DNA from: Tissierellia bacterium
Lineage (GTDB): Bacteria; Bacillota; Clostridia; Tissierellales; Tissierellaceae
Reading direction: 5' to 3'
Assembly: GCA_012521625.1 (NCBI GenBank)
Contig: JAAYLY010000054.1
Location: 1-6,459, forward strand
DNA length: 6,459 bases
Under the pieces are notes generated by a model. The model did not search any database. It was not told the origin of the DNA and saw only the letters and a program-made list of their open reading frames with translations. Position 1 is the stretch's first letter. Each line of letters opens with the position of its first letter. Shown piece after piece: positions 1 through 6,193 of this stretch. The position numbers and the translations under genes were made by a program.

Positions 1-126
1 ACCTACTAAAATTAGCCATGTAGATGGTAAATATGGGGATGGAACAGCCCTTTGAGCGTGGGTAAACTTGCTCCGATGGGAGTATTGACCACGAAGCCAC
101 CACCTCTATAGGTGGAGGTAGTTCAC
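1..126 (+). mobile_element. Right end of an IS200/IS605-type element inserted in citC
   Basis: The segment ends with the layout typical of IS200/IS605 and tnpB-type elements: GAAGCC, an imperfect hairpin, then GTAGTTCAC. In the hairpin 97-105 pairs with 110-118 around a CTAT loop, with one A-A mismatch at 99/116. A mismatch or bulge in the subterminal palindrome is a known trait of the sites bound by the single-strand transposase TnpA of this family. Immediately after TTCAC the reading frame becomes unmistakable CitC sequence, which places the junction near 126/127, give or take a few bases. The left end and any tnpA lie outside the window. The family assignment rests on remembered terminus structure, not on a database match. 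Confidence 0.72.
2..111 (+). pseudogene. tnpB: C-terminal tail of a TnpB-like protein, possibly frameshifted
   Basis: Frame 2 reads PTKISHVDGKYGDGTAL and stops at TGA 53-55. The -1 frame then reads GKLAPMGVLTTKPPPL (61-108) to TAG at 109-111, with its last residues encoded by the terminal hairpin. Both stretches resemble the tails of TnpB/OrfB accessory nucleases as I remember them. One possibility is a single tail broken by a one-base loss in the GCCCTTTG stretch around 47-54. The other is that the protein simply ends at 55 and the rest is omega RNA only. The RuvC-like nuclease domain and zinc finger, if present, lie left of the window. The protein would be an RNA-guided nuclease of the transposon. 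Confidence 0.45.
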
Positions 127-982
127 AGTGTATTGCAATTGATCCTAAATATCAGGGCTTTGGGATTTTCAATAGAATCATAACTGAGCTGATTAGGGTC
201 CAATATGAAAGGGGTAATCATCATATATTTGTATTTACTAAACCAAGTAATAAAAAGTTTTTTGAAGATGTAGGCTTTAGGGAAATAGCCGGGGTAGAGG
301 GAAAGGTATCATTATTGGAAAATAATCCAAAGGGCATTGAGACCTATCTTGAAGAGTTGAGAAGAAGGAGAAGAGATGGAGATAGGATTGGGGCAATTGT
401 TATGAACTGTAATCCCTTTACCCTAGGCCATCAATACCTTATAGAACAGGCAGCAAGGAATAGCGATGTGGTCCATATCTTCCTAGTTTGGGAAAATAGG
501 TCAATATTTCCCAATGAAGTTAGGTTAAGGCTGTTAAGGGAGGGTACAAGCCATCTAGATAATGTAGTCATCCATAAGGGTAAAGATTATATAATCTCCA
601 ACTCAACCTTCCCCTCATATTTTTTAAAGGAAAAGAGTACAGTTGTAAAATCCCATGCTATGTTAGATGTTAAGATTTTTGCAGAATATATTGTACCCAC
701 CCTAGGAATCAACCAAAGGTTTGTAGGTGAGGAGCCTACTGATTATGTTACCAATGAATATAATAAAACCATGTTGGAAACCTTACCCAAATATAATGTA
801 GAAGTAAAAAAATCCAAAGGCTGACTACTGGAAATCAGGAGATAATTAGTGCTTCAAGGGTAAGACAAATGATCAAGGAAGATAGGTTAGACGAAGTTGC
901 AAATTTCCTTCCTGAAACAACCTATAGATTTTTACTCTCAGATGAAGCTAAGCCAATCATTAAGAGGATAAAAGAGAGTTAA
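127..982 (+). pseudogene. citC: [citrate [pro-3S]-lyase] ligase remnant, interrupted by the element and frameshifted
   Basis: CitC acetylates the prosthetic group of the citrate lyase acyl carrier protein, switching on citrate fermentation in the cytoplasm. The remnant starts inside the GNAT-like N-terminal domain (CIAIDPKYQGFG, then FVFTKPSNKKFFEDVGF). It continues into the nucleotidyltransferase domain with NCNPFTLGHQYLIEQA (the GH motif), YIISNSTFPSYF and LGINQRFVGEEP. The frame open from 66 stops at TGA 822-824. The rest of the protein (TTGNQEIISASRVRQM to IIKRIKES) follows in the next frame to TAA 980-982. Restoring one A in the seven-A run at 806-812 joins the two parts into a smooth CitC sequence that includes the ISASRVRQ motif. 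About 60 N-terminal residues are missing compared with E. coli CitC as I recall it. No in-frame ATG precedes the catalytic domain; a TTG at 315 has no good ribosome binding site. It is probably a dead gene, unless the missing A is a sequencing error and the element excises. Confidence 0.88.
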
Positions 983-1050
983 AATTCATAACTTAAACTT
1001 AAGATATTTAGCTATTATTACAAAGGGGATTTTACTGGCTGGGAGTTAGA
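983..1050. other. Short non-coding gap after citC
   Basis: No coding potential is seen. The only notable element is the segment TTAAACTTAAG near 991-1002. Part of it (TAAACTTAA) is complementary to TTAAGTTTA in the left arm and loop of the following terminator, so an alternative fold of about 9 A/T-rich pairs is possible. That is weaker than the 14-bp terminator stem and I assign it no function. Confidence 0.4.
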
Positions 1051-1097
1051 CCCTTAATTTAAGTTTAGGACTTAAATTAAGGGCTTATTTATTTTTT
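1051..1097 (+). terminator. Rho-independent terminator after citC
   Basis: CCCTTAATTTAAGT (1051-1064) pairs perfectly with ACTTAAATTAAGGG (1070-1083) around a TTAGG loop, giving a 14-bp stem with a GGG/CCC base. It is followed by the T-rich run TTATTTATTTTTT (1085-1097). It lies 68 bases after the citC stop and before the promoter of the thr operon, so it separates the two transcription units. Confidence 0.85.
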
Positions 1098-1129
1098 GAA
1101 AAAATATTTAAAAATTCCACAAAAACACT

Positions 1130-1157
1130 TTGAAATATTAAAGCGATATAGTATAAT
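1130..1157 (+). promoter_or_regulatory. Sigma-A-like promoter of the threonine operon
   Basis: A -35 box TTGAAA (1130-1135) and a perfect -10 box TATAAT (1152-1157) are separated by 16 bases. The expected start of transcription is about 1164. This is about 17-25 bases before the first conserved T-box leader elements, which is a normal distance. No operator repeat is seen around it, so control is probably through the leader RNA. Confidence 0.75.
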
Positions 1158-1180
1158 AGTTAGAAAATATAAATCAAAGG

Positions 1181-1388
1181 CCATGAATGGGACCAGTAGA
1201 TCTATTAAGGTCATCAGAGAGAGAAGTCCATAGGCTGAAAGGCTTCTTTGACACACTAGGTCGAAAACCACCCATGAGCCCAGTCCCGAAGCCAGTAAGG
1301 ACTATGCGCTTGCTGCGTTAAAGCTAATTCTTCCATTAGGTGGAACAGCGAGGGATACACTCGTCCTTTTTGGGATGGGTGTTTTTTG
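1181..1388 (+). promoter_or_regulatory. T-box riboswitch, predicted tRNA-Thr specific
   Basis: The leader senses uncharged tRNA and controls termination ahead of the operon. Stem I: ATGGG (1187-1191) pairs with CCCAT (1271-1275), and ACC (1192-1194) pairs with GGT (1259-1261). The S-turn motif AGTA follows at 1195-1198, then AGAGAGA near 1217-1223 and a distal stem AGAGAAG (1220-1226)/CTTCTTT (1243-1249). The 3' side of the specifier loop is CACACTA (1252-1258). ACU at 1255-1257, followed by A and then the helix, best fits the usual specifier position; ACA at 1253-1255 is the alternative, and both encode Thr. Stem II pairs AGTCC (1282-1286) with GGACT (1299-1303), with GAA and AGTA in its loop. 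The T-box proper is AGG-TGGAACA-GCGAG: 1338-1340 pairs with 1365-1367, and 1348-1352 with 1360-1364. The bulge UGGA would pair with a tRNA 3' end UCCA. The T-box class is clear; the Thr specificity rests on specifier position and operon content. Confidence 0.92.
1357..1387 (+). terminator. T-box leader terminator (regulated)
   Basis: ACACTCGTCC (1357-1366) pairs with GGATGGGTGT (1373-1382) through ten pairs, two of them G-U, around a TTTTTG loop, and runs into TTTTTT (1382-1387). Its left arm overlaps the antiterminator right arm (1360-1367), so the two folds exclude each other. When tRNA is charged this hairpin forms and transcription should stop before the aspartate kinase gene. Confidence 0.9.
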
Positions 1389-1420
1389 TTACAAAAAATA
1401 TAGCAAAGGGGGAGTTTTAG

Positions 1421-2740
1421 ATGGATGAGATCATCGTAGCTAAATTTGGCGGCAACTCATTGGCTGATAGCAATCAGTTTCAAAAGGTAAAGAAGATAGT
1501 TACTTCAGATAAGAGAAGAAGATATATAATACCATCGGCACCAGGAAAGAGAAACAAGGAAGACCACAAGATTACGGACCTCTTGTACATGTGTCATCAG
1601 CTGGCTTCCCACAATATCAATATTGATGAAGTCTTTAGCCTGGTTGAAAACAGATATATAGAAATATGTAGAAAGTTGGGCTTAGACTTAGGAATTGAAG
1701 AGATCCTTAATGAGATAAAATTAGAAATCCAAGAGGGGGCAAGCCGGGACTATACAGCCAGCAGAGGAGAATATATTAACGGTATTATTTTAGCCAAGTA
1801 TTTAGACTTTGAATTTGTCGATGCCAAGGACCTAATCCTATTCAATCAGGATGGCAGATTGGATCTGGAAGAGACTAAGAGGAAGGCCAGGGAAAGGTTA
1901 AAGGATGTAGAGTATGCTGTTATTCCAGGTTTTTACGGGGCTGATAAGGATGGCCAGATAGTAACCTTCTCAAGGGGTGGGTCAGATATAACAGGTTCTA
2001 TAATAGCAAGGGCAGTAAATAGTATCTTATACGAAAATTGGACGGACGTATCCGGCTTTTATATGGCAGATCCTAGGATAGTAGAAAATCCAAGAAGCAT
2101 TGAAACCGTAAGCTATAAGGAACTAAGGGAACTTTCTTATATGGGGGCTCCTGTTTTACATGAAGAGTCCATCTTTCCAATAAAGGAAGTAGGAATACCT
2201 ATAAACATTAGAAACACCAATAAGCCTGAAGAACCAGGAACTATGATTGTTAGCGATGCTGAGGCTATAGATACTAACCACATCATAACCGGTATTGCAG
2301 GCAAGAAGGATTTTACCGTTTTAACTATTGATAAGACCAATATGACGGAAGAAAAAGGCTTCATTAGGAAGCTGGCTTCTGTTTTGGAAAGTAATGATAT
2401 AACTATAGAACATCTGCCCACCAGTATAGATTCAGTTTCGGTAATAGTTTCTAGCAGCCAATTGGATTCTAAGCTAGATAAGGTAAAGGAAGAGATTAGG
2501 ATTTACTGCAGGCCTGATAATATCGAAGCCTATAGTAATATAGCCCTAATAGCTGTAGTAGGTAGGGGTATGAAGAATAAGAAGGGAACATCTGCTAGGG
2601 TGTTTACAGCCTTAGCCAATGCAGGTATCAATATTAGGATGATATCCCAGGGCTTTAGGGAGTTAAATATTATTATTGGTATAGAAAACGATGATTTTGA
2701 AGAGGCCATAAAGGCCATATATGATGCCTTTAATAAGTAA
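1421..2740 (+). CDS. lysC: Aspartate kinase, monofunctional with two ACT domains
   Basis: Aspartate kinase (EC 2.7.2.4) phosphorylates L-aspartate to aspartyl-4-phosphate, the first step toward threonine, methionine and lysine. The amino-acid kinase domain spans about residues 3-270: KFGGNSLAD at 8-16, PSAPGKR at 38-44, TFSRGGSDITGS at 182-193, ENWTDVSGFYMADPR at 205-219 and ELSYMGAPVLHEES at 237-250. Two ACT domains follow, about 290-350 and 372-437, likely sites of feedback control. The layout and motifs resemble B. subtilis YclM/ThrD (aspartokinase III) more than a bifunctional kinase-homoserine dehydrogenase; no dehydrogenase domain is attached. At 439 aa the length is normal. Residue 12 is Asn where Ser or Thr is usual in KFGG(S/T)S. 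The ATG has GGGGGAG 6-7 bases upstream. It is the first gene after the T-box leader. The symbol is the generic one; thrD would fit equally. Confidence 0.96.
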   Translation: MDEIIVAKFGGNSLADSNQFQKVKKIVTSDKRRRYIIPSAPGKRNKEDHKITDLLYMCHQLASHNINIDEVFSLVENRYIEICRKLGLDLGIEEILNEIKLEIQEGASRDYTASRGEYINGIILAKYLDFEFVDAKDLILFNQDGRLDLEETKRKARERLKDVEYAVIPGFYGADKDGQIVTFSRGGSDITGSIIARAVNSILYENWTDVSGFYMADPRIVENPRSIETVSYKELRELSYMGAPVLHEESIFPIKEVGIPINIRNTNKPEEPGTMIVSDAEAIDTNHIITGIAGKKDFTVLTIDKTNMTEEKGFIRKLASVLESNDITIEHLPTSIDSVSVIVSSSQLDSKLDKVKEEIRIYCRPDNIEAYSNIALIAVVGRGMKNKKGTSARVFTALANAGINIRMISQGFRELNIIIGIENDDFEEAIKAIYDAFNK

Positions 2741-2757
2741 ATATAGGGGGATTAAGA

Positions 2758-3741
2758 ATGAGAAAATATAATGTTGCCGTAGTTGGTGCTACAGGTTTAG
2801 TGGGAGGTACAATTTTAAAGATATTGGAAGAAAGGGACTTCCCTATAGAAAATATCTACCTATTCTCATCTAAGAAATCAGCAGGAAAGGCCCTAGAATT
2901 CAGGGGAAGGGAATATGTTGTGGAAGAATTGAAGGAGGATTCCTTCGCTAGGGATATAGATTTGGCCTTCTTTGCTGCTGGAGGCTCAGTAAGTGAAAGA
3001 TATGCCAAATATGCAGTTAAAGAGGGAGTTATGGTTATCGATAATAGCAGCATCTTTAGGATGGATAAGGATGTGCCCCTAGTGGTTCCAGAAGTCAATC
3101 CAGAGGAGGTAGAGAAGGGAAAGGGAATTATCTCTAATCCTAACTGTTCAACTATCCAATCGGTTGTAGCCTTAAAGCCTATACACGATCGCTATAAGAT
3201 TAAGAGGATCATCTTTTCAACCTACCAGGCAGTATCCGGTTCTGGTTTAGCTGGCCTAAGGGACCTAGAGGAAGGTCTGGTTGAATGCTATCCCCACAAG
3301 ATTCAAGGAAATGTAATACCACATATAGATAGCTTTCTTGATAATGGCTATAGCAAGGAAGAGATGAAGATGATAGAGGAGACTAGGAAGATCCTAAAGG
3401 ATGATAGTATAAGGATTACTGCCACTACCGTTAGAATACCGGTTAAATACGGCCATAGTGTGTCTATAAATCTTGAATTGGAGAAGCCCTTCCAGTTGGA
3501 AGATGTATATAAGGTACTGGAGGAATTTGAAGGAATAATAGTTAAGGATGATCTTAGCAACAATATCTATCCTATGCCCTTAGACGTGGCAGGATCTGAT
3601 GAAGTATATGTGGGTAGGATTAGAAGGGATTATAGTGTGGAAAACGGCCTTAACCTATGGGTTGTGGCCGATAACATCAGGAAGGGTGCTGCAACAAATG
3701 CAGTTCAAATTGCTGAATTACTAATATATAAAGGTAAATAG
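2758..3741 (+). CDS. asd: Aspartate-semialdehyde dehydrogenase
   Basis: It reduces aspartyl-4-phosphate to aspartate-4-semialdehyde with NADPH (EC 1.2.1.11), the second step of the aspartate family pathway. The N-terminal Rossmann domain has GATGLVGG at residues 10-17. The catalytic cysteine is Cys130 in SNPNCSTIQ. The dimerisation and catalytic domain shows the substrate arginine in RIPVKYGHS (Arg226) and the active-site His233. QAVSGSGLAG (157-166) corresponds to the family's SGAG turn, and the C-terminal GRIRRD with DNIRKGAATNAVQIAELL is typical. The 327 aa are slightly short but full-length for the family. The gene starts 17 bases after the kinase stop, with AGGGGG ahead of the ATG, so it belongs to the same operon. 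Confidence 0.97.
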   Translation: MRKYNVAVVGATGLVGGTILKILEERDFPIENIYLFSSKKSAGKALEFRGREYVVEELKEDSFARDIDLAFFAAGGSVSERYAKYAVKEGVMVIDNSSIFRMDKDVPLVVPEVNPEEVEKGKGIISNPNCSTIQSVVALKPIHDRYKIKRIIFSTYQAVSGSGLAGLRDLEEGLVECYPHKIQGNVIPHIDSFLDNGYSKEEMKMIEETRKILKDDSIRITATTVRIPVKYGHSVSINLELEKPFQLEDVYKVLEEFEGIIVKDDLSNNIYPMPLDVAGSDEVYVGRIRRDYSVENGLNLWVVADNIRKGAATNAVQIAELLIYKGK

Positions 3742-3742
3742 A

Positions 3743-3749
3743 AGAGGAG
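3743..3749 (+). promoter_or_regulatory. Ribosome binding site deciding the thrC start
   Basis: AGAGGAG ends directly against the ATG at 3750, leaving no spacer for it, but is 6 bases ahead of the ATG at 3756. The second ATG (MKYLSSRD) is therefore the more likely start. Confidence 0.7.
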
Positions 3750-3755
3750 ATGGTG

Positions 3756-5231
3756 ATGAAGTATCTTAGTAGTAGGGATCAGACAATAAAGCTTTCAGCA
3801 AGCCAGGCTATTATTAAGGGGTTAGCAGATGATGGAGGTTTATTTGTGCCAGAATATTTTCCTAAGCTAGAGTTAGAAGAATTGAAGGATATGGACTATA
3901 AGGATATTGCCGTGGAAATATTGAGTATGTACTTTACAAACTTTTCAAAGGAATCCTTAAGGGATATAGTTCATAGGGCCTATGTTGGGAAATTTATAGA
4001 GGGTATAGTTCCAGTTAAGGAGGTGGGAGATGTATATTTCCTAGAGCTCTATCATGGGCCTACCCTGGCCTTTAAGGATATGGCCCTAGCTATCCTTCCC
4101 CACCTATTGAAGGAAGCCCTAAGCTTAGAGGGCATTGATAAGGAAGTGGTCATCTTAACTGCCACTTCCGGGGATACTGGTAAGGCAGCCTTGGAAGGCT
4201 TTGCTGGAGTTGAAAATACAAGGATAGTAGTATTTTATCCAGAAAAGGGCGTAAGTCAGATTCAAAAGCTTCAGATGATAAGCCAGGAGGGAGATAATAC
4301 CCTTGTGGTGGGTATCCATGGGAACTTTGACAATGCCCAGACTGGAGTTAAGGAGATCTTCAATGATGAGTCTTTAAAACGAATACTGGAGGAGGAGGGT
4401 TACCTCCTATCTTCGGCTAACTCCATCAATATAGGCAGGTTGATTCCCCAAATCGTCTATTATGTCCATGCTTATGTGGAACTTTTAAGGATGGAGGAAA
4501 TTGGCCTAGGAGAAGGGATTAACATAGTAGTGCCTACTGGTAATTTTGGAAATATTTTGGCAGCCTACTATGGTATGAAGATGGGACTTCCTATAAATAA
4601 GTTGATTTGTGCATCTAACGAAAATAATGTCTTAACGGACTTTTTCAATACTGGCATATATGACAGGAGAAGGGAATTGATTTTAACTTCATCCCCCTCC
4701 ATGGACATACTCATATCCAGTAATCTAGAAAGGCTTATCTATGATTTAAGTGGTGGAAATAGCCAGTTGGTTATGGATAAGATGAAGGAATTATCCCAAG
4801 CAGGTTATTATAAGGTGGATCTAGATTTATCTAAATTCTATGCCCACTTCTCATCAGAAGAAGAGGTTGATAAGACAATTAAGGAAGTCTTTGACCATTA
4901 CAACTATCTAATCGATACCCATACAGCTGTTGCCTACGATGTTTATCAAAAATATAAGCAAGGGTCTAAGGATAATACCAAGACCATAATTGCCTCCACT
5001 GCCAGTCCTTTTAAATTTGGCAGTGCTGTAGCCAAGGCTATAGGGCTTAAGTTGGAAGTAAAAGATGAATTTACTATCTTAAAAGAATTGGCAAGGAGGG
5101 CTAATTTAGAACTTCCAAAGGCCATTTCCCAATTAAGGGAGAAGGAAATTTTACACAAGAAAAACTGCTATAAAGATGAGATGAAGGCTATCTTAATGGA
5201 TTATTTAAAGGCAGGTGAAAAGGATGTATGA
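3756..5231 (+). CDS. thrC: Threonine synthase
   Basis: A pyridoxal-phosphate enzyme (EC 4.2.3.1) that converts O-phosphohomoserine to threonine and phosphate, the last step of the pathway. Numbering is from the ATG at 3756 (491 aa); the ATG at 3750 would add two residues but has no spacer to the AGAGGAG. The N-terminal domain starts with MKYLSSRD and GLADDGGLFVP. The PLP lysine is Lys107 in HGPTLAFKDMA. TATSGDTGKAA (about 135-145) and PTGNFGNILAAYYG (about 260-273) are the substrate and cofactor phosphate-binding loops. ASNENNVLTDFFNTG (about 286-300) is typical of the long class found in enterobacteria and yeast, and TIIASTASPFKF lies near the C terminus. It begins 14 bases after asd and overlaps thrB by 8 bases. 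No key residue appears missing. Confidence 0.96.
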   Translation: MKYLSSRDQTIKLSASQAIIKGLADDGGLFVPEYFPKLELEELKDMDYKDIAVEILSMYFTNFSKESLRDIVHRAYVGKFIEGIVPVKEVGDVYFLELYHGPTLAFKDMALAILPHLLKEALSLEGIDKEVVILTATSGDTGKAALEGFAGVENTRIVVFYPEKGVSQIQKLQMISQEGDNTLVVGIHGNFDNAQTGVKEIFNDESLKRILEEEGYLLSSANSINIGRLIPQIVYYVHAYVELLRMEEIGLGEGINIVVPTGNFGNILAAYYGMKMGLPINKLICASNENNVLTDFFNTGIYDRRRELILTSSPSMDILISSNLERLIYDLSGGNSQLVMDKMKELSQAGYYKVDLDLSKFYAHFSSEEEVDKTIKEVFDHYNYLIDTHTAVAYDVYQKYKQGSKDNTKTIIASTASPFKFGSAVAKAIGLKLEVKDEFTILKELARRANLELPKAISQLREKEILHKKNCYKDEMKAILMDYLKAGEKDV

Positions 5232-6138
5232 AGTTAAAATTCCAGCTACTTCTGCCAATCTAGGGCCTGGCTTTGATGCCCTGGGGATTGCCTTAGACCT
5301 TTATAACAGCTATATATTTGAAGAGATAGATGGTGGTATTGAGATTTCAGGTTTTGAAGAAGACTTTAACAGTTTGGAAAATCTAGTGTATAAATCCATG
5401 CTGGAGACCTTTGAAATCATAGGCTATCAGCCTAGGGGTGTTAGGATAGTAGCTGAATGCCAGATCCCCATGTCTAGAGGACTAGGAAGTAGTGCTGCCT
5501 GTATATTAGGGGGAGTTATAGGGGCAAATCTCCTAGCAGGAAAACCCCTATCGAAGGATGAGATATTTAGAATAGCGACTAATATAGAGGGACACCCTGA
5601 CAATATAGCGCCTGCCTTATTTGGAGGATTTGTCACATCTATTATGGAAGGGGACGAAGTTTATTATAATAAGATAGATCTGGTTAATGGAATAAAATTT
5701 GTAGCCCTAATTCCAGACTTTACCCTATCCACAAAGGCTGCCAGGGAAGTTTTACCTAAATCCATATCCTATGAAGATGGAGTATTTAACGTAGGTAGGG
5801 TTGCCCTTTTGATTTCTACCTTGCAAAATGGAAGGTATGACCTATTAAATTATGCTCTTAAAGATAGGCTTCACCAACCCTACAGGGGAAAACTAATCCA
5901 GGGTTATGAAGAAATCTTTTCCAAATGTGAAAAATTAGGAGCCTTAGGAGTATATTTAAGTGGAGCTGGCCCCACTATAATGGCTATAGTTGAAAAAAAT
6001 AATAATACCTTTTTTAGGAAAATCAGTAATTATATGAAATTAAAAAAGTTTAATTGGAATATTATAGAATTATCCTTAAACTTGTCGGGTGCCTTAATTA
6101 ATAAAATGGTAAATAGTAGAATGATAAATATTGTATAG
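5224..6138 (+). CDS. thrB: Homoserine kinase
   Basis: A GHMP-family kinase (EC 2.7.1.39) that phosphorylates L-homoserine at the hydroxyl with ATP to give the substrate of ThrC. The start ATG 5224 is chosen because AGGTGA at 5213-5218 gives a 5-base spacer and the protein then begins MYEVKIPATSANLGPGFD, as the family does. A GTG at 5215 would add three residues and overlap its own binding site. Motifs: ATSANLGPGFDALG (8-21), the ATP loop PMSRGLGSSAA (82-92), EGHPDNIAPALFGG (122-135) and the C-terminal SGAGPT (246-251). At 304 aa the length is normal. The last ~45 residues are A/T-rich and Lys/Asn-rich but still carry the expected final strand. The 8-base overlap with thrC (ATGTATGA) suggests translational coupling. 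Confidence 0.95.
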   Translation: MYEVKIPATSANLGPGFDALGIALDLYNSYIFEEIDGGIEISGFEEDFNSLENLVYKSMLETFEIIGYQPRGVRIVAECQIPMSRGLGSSAACILGGVIGANLLAGKPLSKDEIFRIATNIEGHPDNIAPALFGGFVTSIMEGDEVYYNKIDLVNGIKFVALIPDFTLSTKAAREVLPKSISYEDGVFNVGRVALLISTLQNGRYDLLNYALKDRLHQPYRGKLIQGYEEIFSKCEKLGALGVYLSGAGPTIMAIVEKNNNTFFRKISNYMKLKKFNWNIIELSLNLSGALINKMVNSRMINIV

Positions 6139-6158
6139 TTGCCTTCGAAATTTAACAT

Positions 6159-6180
6159 AATAAAAATGAAAATTTTTATT
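6159..6180 (+). repeat. A/T-only hairpin with GAAA loop abutting the next ribosome binding site
   Basis: AATAAAAAT (6159-6167) pairs perfectly with ATTTTTATT (6172-6180) around GAAA. The right arm ends at the base before AGGAGG (6181-6186). No T-run follows, so it does not look like a terminator. It could modestly affect translation or stability of the downstream small gene; this is inference only, since A/T-only stems also arise by chance in such DNA. Confidence 0.5.
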
Positions 6181-6193
6181 AGGAGGAAATATT

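Larger units (their letters stand above)
1..146 (+). ncRNA. 3' part of a putative omega RNA (TnpB guide RNA) with guide reading into citC
   Basis: In IS200/IS605 elements the RNA partner of TnpB is made from the 3' part of tnpB and the right end, and its guide is the flanking DNA just beyond the element. Here the scaffold would end with the 97-118 hairpin and GUAGUUCAC. The guide would start at about 127 (AGTGTATTGCAATTGATC), which is citC sequence. No promoter or 5' end is visible, and the guide length of about 20 bases is assumed from known systems. This is an inference from position and structure; RNA mapping would be needed to show it is made. Confidence 0.4.

Noticed and set aside
315..824. 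A complete gene starting at TTG 315
   Set aside because: The frame is open and clearly homologous to CitC well upstream of 315, there is no ribosome binding site before the TTG, and the true C terminus lies in another frame after 824. It is the middle of a broken citC.
806..824. Programmed ribosomal slippage in citC
   Set aside because: The seven-A run could be slippery, but citC is not known to use frameshifting and the gene already lacks its 5' end, so mutation or sequencing error is the simpler reading.
1089..1271. Minus-strand 60-aa reading frame
   Set aside because: It runs through the promoter and stem I of the T-box leader on the opposite strand and has no supporting features.
1281..1320. 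A tRNA-like gene in the leader
   Set aside because: The stem and loop pieces are stem II and the linker of the T-box; no acceptor stem or full cloverleaf can be formed.
2137..2421. Minus-strand reading frame of 94 aa within the aspartate kinase gene
   Set aside because: It is antisense to conserved coding sequence; its hydrophobic look is a by-product of the complementary codons.
5215..5223. GTG at 5215 as the homoserine kinase start
   Set aside because: It lies inside AGGTGA, which serves as ribosome binding site for the ATG at 5224, and the extra residues KRM are not part of the family's usual beginning.
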